Position numbers and translations under genes: made by a program. The notes under the pieces are model-generated. The model did no database searches. It was not told the DNA's origin and worked only from the letters and a program-made list of their open reading frames with translations. 64,000 nucleotides of DNA from Cellulomonas sp. RIT-PI-Y (GTDB taxonomy: Bacteria; Actinomycetota; Actinomycetes; Actinomycetales; Cellulomonadaceae). Positions 1 through 7,813 of the stretch are shown here, in pieces. The DNA lies in the NCBI RefSeq assembly GCF_025642745.1, contig NZ_JANZKP010000013.1, positions 1-64,000 of the forward strand, written 5' to 3'. The stretch's first letter is position 1. Every line of letters begins with the position of its first letter.

Positions 1-1191
1 CGCGTCCTGTCCCGTGCCCTGTCCCGTGCGCTGCGGATCGTCCTGGACGTCCTGCTCCTGATCGTGTGCCTGTTCTTCGCGGTCGGCACCGCCGGGGTGC
101 AGTCGGACGGGATCGACGGCTGGTGGGTGCTGCTGTTCATGCTCGGGGCGGTCGCCGCCTCGGTGACGATCCTGTTCCGCCGCCGTCACCCGGTTCTCGC
201 CACCGTGATCGCCGCCTGCCTCACCCTGGTGCAGCCGCTGGACAACCTCGCGGTGCTGATCTGCCTGCCGTGGGTGATCGCCCGGTGCCCGGCCCGCACC
301 GCCTGGCGGGTCGGCGTCCTGGCCTCGGTCGCGGCGATGGTGGCGCTGGTGCGCGACGCCCTCCTGGGTCCGGAGCGGTCGATCTTCTTCATCGCGGACG
401 AGGTGACCGGTGAGCGGCTGCCGTGGCCCGCGGTCGGCTATGCCGCGATCGGGGTGTTCCTGCTGGTGGTGGCGATCGGGGTCGGTCTGCTCCGGCGCAG
501 TCGTGGCACCGTGGCGCAGGCCGAGTCCGCGCAACGCCGACTGCGGGCCGAGCTGACCACCGAGCTCAGCCGCCAGGACGAGCGCGACCTGATCGCCCGC
601 GAGCTGCACGACACCGTCGCCCACCACCTGTCCGTGGTGTCGCTGCGGGCCTCCGCCTTGGAGGTCAGCGGGGACGACGCCGTGCAGGAGGCCGCCCAGT
701 CGGTCCGGACCTCGACCCACCAGGCACTGGAGGAGATGCGCGACCTGATCGGCGTGCTGCGCACCGGTCAGGCGTCGCTGACCGCCGGCCCGGGTCCCGG
801 CCGCACCCTGTCGGAGCTGCCCGAGCTGATCGCGACCGCCCGGGAGTCCGGCGCGGACGTGGCCGCGAACGTCTTCGTCACCGGCGGGGAGTCCGCGCCC
901 ACTCCGCTCACCCGGGCGGTCTACCGGATCGTGCAGGAGTCGCTGACCAACGCGATCAAGCACGCTCCGCACCGCCGGATCGACCTGGATCTGCGGGCGT
1001 CGCCCGGCATCGGCGTGCACCTGCGGGTGGCCAATCCGCTGCCGTCCGGCCCGGTCGACGCGCCCGGTTCCGGCACCGGTCTGCTCGGCGTCCGGGAGCG
1101 GGTCGCGTCGGTGGGCGGCACCGTCGAGGCCGGACCCCAAGGTGACCGCTGGGTGCTGACCGCGCACCTGCCCTGGCCCACGGTGGACTGA
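1..1191 (+). CDS. Sensor histidine kinase, NarL/DesK type (5' end outside window)
   Basis: The reading frame is open from base 1, and its first residues already form the start of a membrane helix, so the true start lies upstream. A GTG at 64 would cut into that helix. Four or five hydrophobic segments lie in the first ~150 codons. A coiled linker follows, then a HisKA_3 dimerisation motif (RDLIARELHDTVAHHLSVV) whose His is the predicted phospho-acceptor, then an HATPase_c domain with the N-box (QESLTNAIKHA) and a G-box (GTGLLGVRERV). The protein should phosphorylate the LuxR-type regulator starting 20 bp downstream. The signal sensed is unknown. Family assignment is secure; the N-terminus is missing. 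Confidence 0.9.
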   Translation, partial: RVLSRALSRALRIVLDVLLLIVCLFFAVGTAGVQSDGIDGWWVLLFMLGAVAASVTILFRRRHPVLATVIAACLTLVQPLDNLAVLICLPWVIARCPARTAWRVGVLASVAAMVALVRDALLGPERSIFFIADEVTGERLPWPAVGYAAIGVFLLVVAIGVGLLRRSRGTVAQAESAQRRLRAELTTELSRQDERDLIARELHDTVAHHLSVVSLRASALEVSGDDAVQEAAQSVRTSTHQALEEMRDLIGVLRTGQASLTAGPGPGRTLSELPELIATARESGADVAANVFVTGGESAPTPLTRAVYRIVQESLTNAIKHAPHRRIDLDLRASPGIGVHLRVANPLPSGPVDAPGSGTGLLGVRERVASVGGTVEAGPQGDRWVLTAHLPWPTVD

Positions 1192-1211
1192 CCGCGCACT
1201 ACCCTGGCGCG

Positions 1212-1865
1212 GTGACCCGGGTACTGGTCGTGGACGACGACGCGCTGGTGCGCACCCTGCTCCGGACGATCCTGGAGCAGCAGGGCGTGACCGTCGTCGG
1301 CGACGCCACCGACGGCGACGAGGTGGTCCCGGCGGTCCAGGCGCACCGCCCGGACGTGGTGCTGATGGACCTGCGGATGGCCCGGATGTCCGGCGTCGAG
1401 GCCACCGCCGCGGTTACCCGGCTGCCGGACCCGCCCGCGGTGCTGGTGCTGACCTCCTTCGACGCGGAGGACCTGGTGCTGGCCGCGCTGCACGCCGGTG
1501 CCCGCGGCTACCTGGCCAAGGACTCCGCCCCGGCCGAGATCGCCGACGCCGTGCACGCGGTCGCCGCCGGAGGCAGCCGGCTCTCCGACCGGGCCGCCCG
1601 GGCGCTGGTCGACCACGTCGGCGCGGACTCCGGCGCCCACCGCGCCGCGGAGGCCCGGCGTCGGCTGGAGGTGCTGAGCGATCGCGAGCTGGAGGTGGCG
1701 GTCGCGGTGTCCCGGGGACTGTCGAACGCGGTGATCGCGGCGCAGGGATTCGTCAGCGAGGCGACCGTGAAGACGCAGCTGGCACGGGCGATGACCAAGC
1801 TGGGACTGGAGAACCGGGTGCAGCTGGCCACGTTGGTGGACCGGGCGGGACTGGCGGAGGGCTAG
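1212..1865 (+). CDS. LuxR/NarL-family response regulator
   Basis: 217 residues. The receiver domain occupies ~1-120, with the acidic pair DDD near the N-terminus, the phospho-acceptor Asp in VVLMDLRM and the Lys in YLAKDSAP. A GerE helix-turn-helix sits at ~150-210 (LSDRELEVAVAVSRGLSNAVIA). GTG start, preceded by TACCCT and six bases, a leaderless-type arrangement, so it may have its own promoter despite following the kinase by 20 bp. It is the cognate output regulator of the upstream kinase (inference from adjacency). Its TAG stop interlocks with the stop of the convergent fni gene in the tetranucleotide CTAG. Confidence 0.93.
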   Translation: MTRVLVVDDDALVRTLLRTILEQQGVTVVGDATDGDEVVPAVQAHRPDVVLMDLRMARMSGVEATAAVTRLPDPPAVLVLTSFDAEDLVLAALHAGARGYLAKDSAPAEIADAVHAVAAGGSRLSDRAARALVDHVGADSGAHRAAEARRRLEVLSDRELEVAVAVSRGLSNAVIAAQGFVSEATVKTQLARAMTKLGLENRVQLATLVDRAGLAEG

Positions 1866-2932
1866 CGCCCCGACCGCCGCGCGTAGGCTCCGGCGTCGAT
1901 GCCGCGCAGCTCGCAGAACTCCCGCACCGGACCGGTGAGCAGCAGATCCGTCCCGCGCAGCTCTGCCGGGGTCCGGGCGCCGAGCAGCGTCATGATGTCG
2001 CCGATCTGGCTCAGCCAGGTCTCGATCCGGGCGATCAGGGCCGGCTCGCCGTCGGTCAGCAGGGTGCGCAGGAACCCGCCCGCGACGCCGACCGCCAGGG
2101 CGCCGAGCGCCAGGGCCCGCACCGCGTCCAGGGGGTGGCGCAGCCCGCCGGAGGCCAGCAGGTCGACGTCGGTGCCGGCGGCGTCCAGCAGGCCCTCGAC
2201 CGCGGACTGCCCCCAGTGGGCCAGGTAGGGCATGCCGCCGTCGGTGCGGCGGTCGGACTCGATCGCCGTGAAGTCGGTGCCGCCGCGGCCGGAGACGTCG
2301 ACGGCGGCCACGCCCAGGGCGCGCAGGGCGGTGACGGTGCCGCGGGACATCCCGGCACCGACCTCCTTGGCGATCACCGGGACGCCCACGCCCTCGACGA
2401 TGGCGGCCAGGTTGTCGGCCCACCGGGTGAAGTCCCGGTCGCCCTCCGGCATGACGATCTCCTGCGCCGGGTTCAGGTGCACCTGCAGCGCGTCTGCCTC
2501 CAGGATCTCCACCGATCGGCGGGCCTGCTCCGGGCTGAGGTTCGCATTGATGTTGGCCAGCACGAACCCGTCGGGGTTCTCCTCACGCAGGATCCGGAAG
2601 GAGGGGACGGCAGCGGGCTCGCGGTGCAGGATGCCGGTGGAGCCGCTGGCGATCGGCACGCCGGTCTCCCGGGCGGCGCGGGCCAGGGCGCGGTTGATGG
2701 TGCCGGTGTGCTCGGTGCCGCCGGTCATCGCGTTGATGTAGAGCGGGACCGGCCAGGCGAGCACCCGCCCGTGCACGGCGAGGTCGACCGCGGCGCGGTT
2801 CCCGGCGGACAGCGGGTGGTTCATCGGGCGGACGTGGTCGAAGTCGTGCGGCAGCGGCTCGGCGTGCTGGGCGGAGGCCAGGCGCACGTGGTCGGCCTTG
2901 CGGGTGGCGTCGCGCTCGGCGGGGCCGGTCAC
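1862..2932 (-). CDS. fni: Type 2 isopentenyl-diphosphate isomerase
   Basis: 356 residues. FMN- and NADPH-dependent enzyme interconverting IPP and DMAPP, the last step before prenyl synthesis. Family signatures in order: RKADHVRLA near the N-terminus, YINAMTGGTEHTG, SGSTGIL, LANINANLSP, QVHLNPAQE, the FMN-site stretch IAKEVGAGMS, DVSGRGGTDF and the glycine loop ASGGLRHPLDA. The GTG start at 2932 gives a 4-bp GTGA overlap with mvaK2 and the conventional N-terminus; longer upstream extensions run antisense-like through mvaK2. It is the last gene of the mevalonate operon, and its function is well supported by the linked kinases. Confidence 0.95.
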   Translation of the reverse strand: MTGPAERDATRKADHVRLASAQHAEPLPHDFDHVRPMNHPLSAGNRAAVDLAVHGRVLAWPVPLYINAMTGGTEHTGTINRALARAARETGVPIASGSTGILHREPAAVPSFRILREENPDGFVLANINANLSPEQARRSVEILEADALQVHLNPAQEIVMPEGDRDFTRWADNLAAIVEGVGVPVIAKEVGAGMSRGTVTALRALGVAAVDVSGRGGTDFTAIESDRRTDGGMPYLAHWGQSAVEGLLDAAGTDVDLLASGGLRHPLDAVRALALGALAVGVAGGFLRTLLTDGEPALIARIETWLSQIGDIMTLLGARTPAELRGTDLLLTGPVREFCELRGIDAGAYARRSGR

Positions 2933-4005
2933 GGCGTCGGCTCCGCGACGTGCAGGTCCAGGTGCCGCACGCCGGTCGCCGTCCAGGCCGCGATCATCGG
3001 GCCGAGGTCGCTGCCCCGGTCGACCAGGACGATGCCGCAGTCGCCGCCGCCGGCCCCGGAGGACTTGGCGGCCGCGCCGACGGTCTCCGCGCCCTCGCAC
3101 AGGGCCTTGAGCGCGGGCGTCTCGACGTCGACCCCGGCGGCGTTGGCCAGCGAGGTGAGCAGTCCGCGGGCGCGCCGCAGCTCGACCTTGGCTGCCGGGG
3201 CGTCGTCGTGCGCGATGGCGTCGGCCAGGGCGTCCACGCAGTCCCGGGACTCGGCCAGGAAGTCGGGGTAGTGCGACTCGGCGGCGCCCTTGCGGGACTG
3301 CATCGCCTCGACCAGCCGGGTGGTCGAGGCGGGCTGGCCGGTCCAGCCGACCACCAGGTCCATCGTGGTGGGGGTCGGCAGCCGGCGGACCGAGAGACCG
3401 GGCCAGTCGGCGGCGAGCAGGTGGGTCAGCGGGGTGCCGGTCTCCAGTCGCAGCCGGACCCACTCGCGGTCCAGCGCGGCGTAGCGGATCCACCCGCCGT
3501 ACAGGCTGGCGGCGACGTCGCCGCCGGAGCCCATCGGGTTGACCCGCAGGGTGGCCAGCAGGGCGAGCTTGAGCAGCTTGTCGGTCGGCAGGTGCAGCTC
3601 GTAGAAGGTGTCCAGTGCGCGCACGGTGGCCGCGGTGACCGCGGCGGAGGAGCCCAGGCCGAACTTGCGACCCGAGTCGTCGTCCAGCTCGCTGCTGATC
3701 TCGATGTCGTAGAAGGACAGTGTGCGGCCCTGCTCGGTGGCGAACCGCTCGACCACCGCGATGGCGGCCAGCACGTAGTCGAACGGCCGGGAGTCGTGGT
3801 CCAGCACGACCCGGTGGCCGTTGCGGCGCCAGACGATCGGCAGCCGGCCGTACTGGTCGGAGGTGATCGACCCGGCGTCCTCGGCCGGGGCCAGGCGCAC
3901 GGTGATGTGCCGGTCGACGCCGATCAGGATCGCGGGGTAGCCGGCCTCGACCACGGCGTACTCCCCGGCGACGAACAGCTTGCCGTGGGCGCGGGTCTCG
4001 ATCAT
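2929..4005 (-). CDS. mvaK2: Phosphomevalonate kinase (GHMP family)
   Basis: 358 residues. Phosphorylates mevalonate-5-phosphate to the diphosphate. The GHMP N-terminal motif KLFVAGEYAVVEAGYPA and the ATP-binding loop GLGSSAAVTAATV are clear. GSGGDVAASLYGG in the middle and SSGAGGGDCG near the C-terminus are typical of bacterial PMK. The ATG at 4005 overlaps the mvaD stop by four bases, and the mvaK2 stop overlaps the fni start, so all four enzymes look translationally coupled. The gene order mvaK1-mvaD-mvaK2-fni is the one known from the Streptomyces CL190 mevalonate cluster. Confidence 0.95.
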   Translation of the reverse strand: MIETRAHGKLFVAGEYAVVEAGYPAILIGVDRHITVRLAPAEDAGSITSDQYGRLPIVWRRNGHRVVLDHDSRPFDYVLAAIAVVERFATEQGRTLSFYDIEISSELDDDSGRKFGLGSSAAVTAATVRALDTFYELHLPTDKLLKLALLATLRVNPMGSGGDVAASLYGGWIRYAALDREWVRLRLETGTPLTHLLAADWPGLSVRRLPTPTTMDLVVGWTGQPASTTRLVEAMQSRKGAAESHYPDFLAESRDCVDALADAIAHDDAPAAKVELRRARGLLTSLANAAGVDVETPALKALCEGAETVGAAAKSSGAGGGDCGIVLVDRGSDLGPMIAAWTATGVRHLDLHVAEPTP

Positions 4006-5018
4006 GCGACCGCCCCCGCCACGCTCAGCGCCGGACCCGGGCGGGCGGTGATCACCAGGCGGTCCAGATCGCCGTCGGGACCCTTGGACAGCGCCGCGGC
4101 CACCCGGTCCAGATCGGCGGCGGCGCACAGCACCTTGACGTTCGGGCCGGCGTCCATGGTCGCCCAGCACGGCAGGCCGGCGGCCCGCAGCGCGACGACC
4201 TCGTCCAGCACCGCGACCGTCTGCCCGGTCCAGTACCGGACCGGCGGGCGGGCGCCGAGCATCGTGGCGTGCATCCGCAGCGCGTTCGACTCGGCCAGCT
4301 CACCGAGCCCGGCCAGGTCGCCCGCGGCCACCCGGTCCAGCATCAGCGAGACGTCCTGCTCGGTGGACTCGACCCACCCGGCGAAGAACGGCGAGGTCTG
4401 CACCGTGCGGCGCATCGCCTCCCGGCTGGACACCGACTTGATCCCCGGGTTCAGCACCACCACCGCCATCGCGGGGTCCAGCGCACCACCGGGCTCGCCG
4501 CCCGGCACCGGCTCGGCGTAGCTGCCGGCGTCGTCGGTCCCGGCGTGCCAGACCACCAGGCCGCCGAACACCGACCGGCAGGCGGAGCCGGAGCCCCGTC
4601 GTGCCAACCGGGACAGGCCGCGGTCGTCCAGGTCCAGTCCGTACGCCCGCGCCCCGGCACCGGCCAGGGCCGCGAACCCGGAGGCGGAGGAGGCCAGCCC
4701 GGCGCCGATCGGCACGGTGGAGGTCGACGTGACCCGGGCGAATCCGCCGCCGCCCGCCTGCTCGCGGACCAGATCGAGGAAGCGCCGCACCCGGTCCAGC
4801 GAGTTCCCGGTCATCGGGGCGCCGTCCAGGGTGGCGAGGTCCGTGCCGGTCGCCTGCGCCTCGGGGTCGTCCGGCACCACGGTGGTGGTGCTGCGGAACG
4901 CGTCCAGGGTGAGCGACAGCGAGGAGGTGGCCGGCAGGGCGAGGGCCTCGTCACGCTTGCCCCAGTACTTGGCGAGCGCGATGTTGGCGTGCGCGACGGC
5001 GGTCGCGGGAGCAGTCAT
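4002..5018 (-). CDS. mvaD: Diphosphomevalonate decarboxylase
   Basis: 338 residues. ATP-dependent decarboxylation of mevalonate diphosphate to IPP. Diagnostic motifs: NIALAKYWGKRDEALALPA at the N-terminus, SSLSLTLD, the GHMP-type loop GAGLASSASGFAALA, and GSGSACRSVFGG, which follows the catalytic region. The ATG at 5018 lies in an ATGA overlap with mvaK1; residues upstream of it in the frame lack homology-like character. Downstream coupling to mvaK2 is again by 4 bp. Presence of MvaD proves that this is the classical bacterial lower mevalonate route, not an archaeal variant. Confidence 0.95.
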   Translation of the reverse strand: MTAPATAVAHANIALAKYWGKRDEALALPATSSLSLTLDAFRSTTTVVPDDPEAQATGTDLATLDGAPMTGNSLDRVRRFLDLVREQAGGGGFARVTSTSTVPIGAGLASSASGFAALAGAGARAYGLDLDDRGLSRLARRGSGSACRSVFGGLVVWHAGTDDAGSYAEPVPGGEPGGALDPAMAVVVLNPGIKSVSSREAMRRTVQTSPFFAGWVESTEQDVSLMLDRVAAGDLAGLGELAESNALRMHATMLGARPPVRYWTGQTVAVLDEVVALRAAGLPCWATMDAGPNVKVLCAAADLDRVAAALSKGPDGDLDRLVITARPGPALSVAGAVA

Positions 5019-5983
5019 GCGAGGTGCACCTGGGTGGGGGAGGACTGACGCGCGTCGATCCGGTGCAGCCACGTGCGGGGTGCGCCCGAGCGGCGCAGGG
5101 CAGCCGCGATGCTACCAGCGGAGGCGGCATCGCTCGCGAGCGCGAGCAGGCAACCGCCCTGGCCACCGCCGGTCAGCTTGGCGCCCAGCGCCCCCGCCTC
5201 CATCGCAGCGCGTTGCAGCCGGTCCAGCTCCGGCGAGCTGACCCCGAGCTCGGCCAGGGCCTGGTGCGCACGGGTCAGCCGCTCGCCGAGCAGCACCGGG
5301 CGGTCCAGCCGGAGGTCCTCCACGGTGGCCCGGGTGATCCGGCCCAGCTCGGAGATCAGCTGGGCGCCGCGGGCGGGATGCCGGTCCCGGAACGCCCGGA
5401 CGTCGGCGACCGCGACCCGGGTCCGGCCGTGCACGCCGGTGTCGGCGACCACCAGGTGCGCGCTCAGGTGCAGGTCCAGCGGTCGCATCGCGCCGCCCTG
5501 GAACCAGACCGGCACCGTCGAGGCGGTGGTGCGGGCGTCCAGACCGGAGGGGCTGCCGTGCGCGACCCGCTCGCCGACCTGCACCAGGTCGAAGTGCTCC
5601 TGCGCGGTCAGCGTCCGGCCGGCCAGGTCGGCCAGCGCCAGGGCCAGCGCCCCGGCGGTCGCCGCCGACGACCCGAGGCCACGGGCGGCCGGGATGCTCG
5701 ACTCGGTGCTCAGGACGAGGTCACGGTGCGGCAGGCCGAGGTGGTCGAGGGTGGCCTCGATGGCGGCGCGGGGTGCGGCCAGCTCCTCCGGGGCGTCCGC
5801 GAGCGTGCCGGAGTACAGCACCGACTCGACGGACAGCGGCCCGGGCTCGCGGCGCACGGTGGCCCGCATCGGCAGGCTCGCCAACGGCAGCGCGATGGCG
5901 GGCTCGCCGTACACCACGGCGTGCTCCCCGGTCAGGATCACCTTGGCGCGGGTGTGGCCCGTGCCGGCGCGGTTCTCGATCAT
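5015..5983 (-). CDS. mvaK1: Mevalonate kinase
   Basis: 322 residues. Phosphorylates mevalonate to mevalonate-5-phosphate. GHMP kinase motifs: KVILTGEHAVVYGEPAIALP at the N-terminus, the P-loop-like PAARGLGSSAATAGALA, and the C-terminal KLTGGGQGGC. The Asp of SGLDARTT is the likely catalytic base. The ATG at 5983 is preceded by a GAGGAG ribosome-binding site that overlaps the spacer behind the permease gene (7 bp apart), so the enzyme genes are co-transcribed with the transport-like genes upstream. This is the entry enzyme for any mevalonate, made internally or imported. Confidence 0.95.
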   Translation of the reverse strand: MIENRAGTGHTRAKVILTGEHAVVYGEPAIALPLASLPMRATVRREPGPLSVESVLYSGTLADAPEELAAPRAAIEATLDHLGLPHRDLVLSTESSIPAARGLGSSAATAGALALALADLAGRTLTAQEHFDLVQVGERVAHGSPSGLDARTTASTVPVWFQGGAMRPLDLHLSAHLVVADTGVHGRTRVAVADVRAFRDRHPARGAQLISELGRITRATVEDLRLDRPVLLGERLTRAHQALAELGVSSPELDRLQRAAMEAGALGAKLTGGGQGGCLLALASDAASAGSIAAALRRSGAPRTWLHRIDARQSSPTQVHLA

Positions 5984-5990
5984 CGGCTCC

Positions 5991-7343
5991 TCACATCAGC
6001 TGGGTGATCAGCCACGGGCCGGCGTACAGCGACATGAACTGCACCCCGTAACTGACACCCATCCGGTTCAGAGTGCCGCAGGTCAGGCCGACCAGCAGCA
6101 CGGCGAAGACATTGATCCACCCCGCGTCCAGGTACGCGAGCAGGAGGACGAACACCAGGAACAGCGCCAGCACGGCCTCGTGCGGCACCCGCCGGGTGAC
6201 GATCGCGGTCAGGCGGAAGGAGTAGCGCACCGCCAGCACGTAGGACAGCACCAGGCTGATCGCCCCGCCGATCAGCACCGCGACGATGAACTGCGGCGTG
6301 CTGAGGATGTGGTGCAGATTGTGGTCGAGGGTCAGCACCGGCGGTGCGTTGAACAGCGCGTTCGCCGGTCCGATCGACACCGGGGACAGCGGCAGGCCGA
6401 TCGCCAGCAGCGGGATGATCAGCCCGGCCAGGTAGGTCGAGTGCGCCAGGGCGGCCATCGCGGTGATCGCCCGGCTGGACCGCTGACCCGGGTCCTTCGC
6501 CCGGGCGCCCGCCGCCTCGCCGAGCAACAGCGTGAGCGCCACCGGACTCAGGAAGAACAACGGGGTGGAGATCGCCGACACCGCCGCGCTGGTGCCCAGC
6601 TCCGCGCGGGTCAGCAGCTTGCGCGGGCTGAGCGACTGCCCCTTCAGCTCCTCGCGGGTGATCACCACCGGGGTGCGGCCGGTGCGCGGCATCGCGGCCC
6701 GCAGCGCCGGGTTCAGCACCTCGAACAGCGAGACCAGCAGCGGACCCGCGGTGATCGACAGGAAGAAGGACACCGTGATCGTGCCCTCGGCCGGGAGGAT
6801 CCCGATGGTCCGGTACAGCGCCTGCACACCCTGGAACAGCAGGATCAGCGGCACGATCGACAGCAGCGACAGGAACCGGTTCTTGCCGATCAGCGCCAGC
6901 ACCACCGCGCCGATCACGAACAGCAGCGACCCGTGCTCGCGCAGGTCCTCGGCGTAGGGTGCGATGGCCCCGGCGATCAGCAGCGCCAACGGCACCGAGA
7001 CCAGGGTGCCGATCACCGACCCGGCCGCCATCTTGCGGATGGTCTGGGCCGCCAGCCCCTCGCGTTTCAGCGTCAGGGCATGGTCGATCATCGGAGCGGA
7101 CAGCACCCCGCCCGGCAGCCCGACCAGTGCGGTCGGGATCGAGTTGGTCAGGTTCAGCGTGATGACCGCGGCGATGAAGAACGCGAGCACGACCTGCGGG
7201 TCGACCCCGGCCAGCACCAGGGTGAGGGTGACCGGCAGCAGCACCGAGGTCTCGTCGGTGCCGGGCACGAAGCCGATCAGGGTGTACAGCACGACGGCGG
7301 CCAGGGCGGCGATCACCATCGGCAGCAGCAGAGTCAGGTCCAC
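5991..7343 (-). CDS. TctA-family (tripartite tricarboxylate-type) permease
   Basis: 450 residues and about 11-12 hydrophobic segments. The N-terminus has a TctA-like GFVPGTDETSVLLPV, the counterpart of the GxxPGxG motif, followed by NSIPTALVGLPGGVLSAPM and HALTLKREGLAAQTIRKMA. These match the first repeat of TctA permeases, where a conserved IPG-DGYP region and a (K/R)G motif occur. TctA normally works with a small TctB and a periplasmic TctC; no TctC is here and only an 81-residue membrane protein lies upstream. It is 7 bp from mvaK1 in the same operon, so its substrate may be a carboxylate of that pathway, mevalonate being the obvious candidate (inference). Confidence 0.8.
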   Translation of the reverse strand: MDLTLLLPMVIAALAAVVLYTLIGFVPGTDETSVLLPVTLTLVLAGVDPQVVLAFFIAAVITLNLTNSIPTALVGLPGGVLSAPMIDHALTLKREGLAAQTIRKMAAGSVIGTLVSVPLALLIAGAIAPYAEDLREHGSLLFVIGAVVLALIGKNRFLSLLSIVPLILLFQGVQALYRTIGILPAEGTITVSFFLSITAGPLLVSLFEVLNPALRAAMPRTGRTPVVITREELKGQSLSPRKLLTRAELGTSAAVSAISTPLFFLSPVALTLLLGEAAGARAKDPGQRSSRAITAMAALAHSTYLAGLIIPLLAIGLPLSPVSIGPANALFNAPPVLTLDHNLHHILSTPQFIVAVLIGGAISLVLSYVLAVRYSFRLTAIVTRRVPHEAVLALFLVFVLLLAYLDAGWINVFAVLLVGLTCGTLNRMGVSYGVQFMSLYAGPWLITQLM

Positions 7344-7406
7344 TCGGGTCTCTCGGGTTCAGGGTGCACCGGGTTCGGTGCCGCGGCGGCTGTGGATGGG
7401 TCGTCG

Positions 7407-7652
7407 TCAGTCGACGGCCGCGCCCGGGTCGTCCACGATCCGCACGTCCCGCTTCGGCCGGATCACCGCGCAGGCGACCGCGAACCCCAGCGCGGCGCCA
7501 CCCAGCCCCCAGAACAGCGGCTGCCCGCCGACGACCTGGCCCAGGAGTACGGCGCCGACCGTGGGGACGGCGCAGACGACCAGTGCGATCACCAGGTCAC
7601 GCAGCGAGACCCGGTCGCCCCAGATCTCGACGTAGTCGCCGTCGGTGCCCAT
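7407..7652 (-). CDS. Small two-helix membrane protein, first gene of the mevalonate operon
   Basis: 81 residues. A short polar N-terminus (MGTDGDYVEIWGDRVS) leads into two hydrophobic segments at ~19-40 and ~45-62, then a charged tail. The ATG at 7652 has a good ribosome-binding site (GGAGG, 5-6 bases away), which decides the start. It lies 63 bp before the TctA-like gene on the same strand, the place where a TctB-type small subunit would be expected, although TctB proteins are usually about twice this long with four helices. I do not recognise the family. A transporter accessory subunit is the best guess. Confidence 0.6.
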   Translation of the reverse strand: MGTDGDYVEIWGDRVSLRDLVIALVVCAVPTVGAVLLGQVVGGQPLFWGLGGAALGFAVACAVIRPKRDVRIVDDPGAAVD

Positions 7653-7760
7653 CTGTCCTCCAGGAGGTCCGTCGCGGACCGATCCCGCGCCGCGGACAAC
7701 CCTAGGCGGACCAGGGGGAGCGCGCGGTGGCACCGGTGTGTGTGCGCTGTGCAGACGGTC

Positions 7761-7774
7761 GTGATCCGCGTCAC
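7761..7774. promoter_or_regulatory. Candidate CRP/GlxR-type operator
   Basis: GTGATCCGCGTCAC is a GTGA-N6-TCAC inverted repeat, the core of the actinobacterial CRP/GlxR consensus TGTGA-N6-TCACA. It lies 40 bp before the SDR start and about 110 bp from the divergent mevalonate operon, in the only intergenic space that can hold both promoters. The outer T/A positions are not conserved. Chance occurrence is possible in GC-rich DNA. Confidence 0.35.
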
Positions 7775-7813
7775 GAGTGGCGGTCTGCGCCCGGGCCCGG
7801 AGGATGGAGCGGT

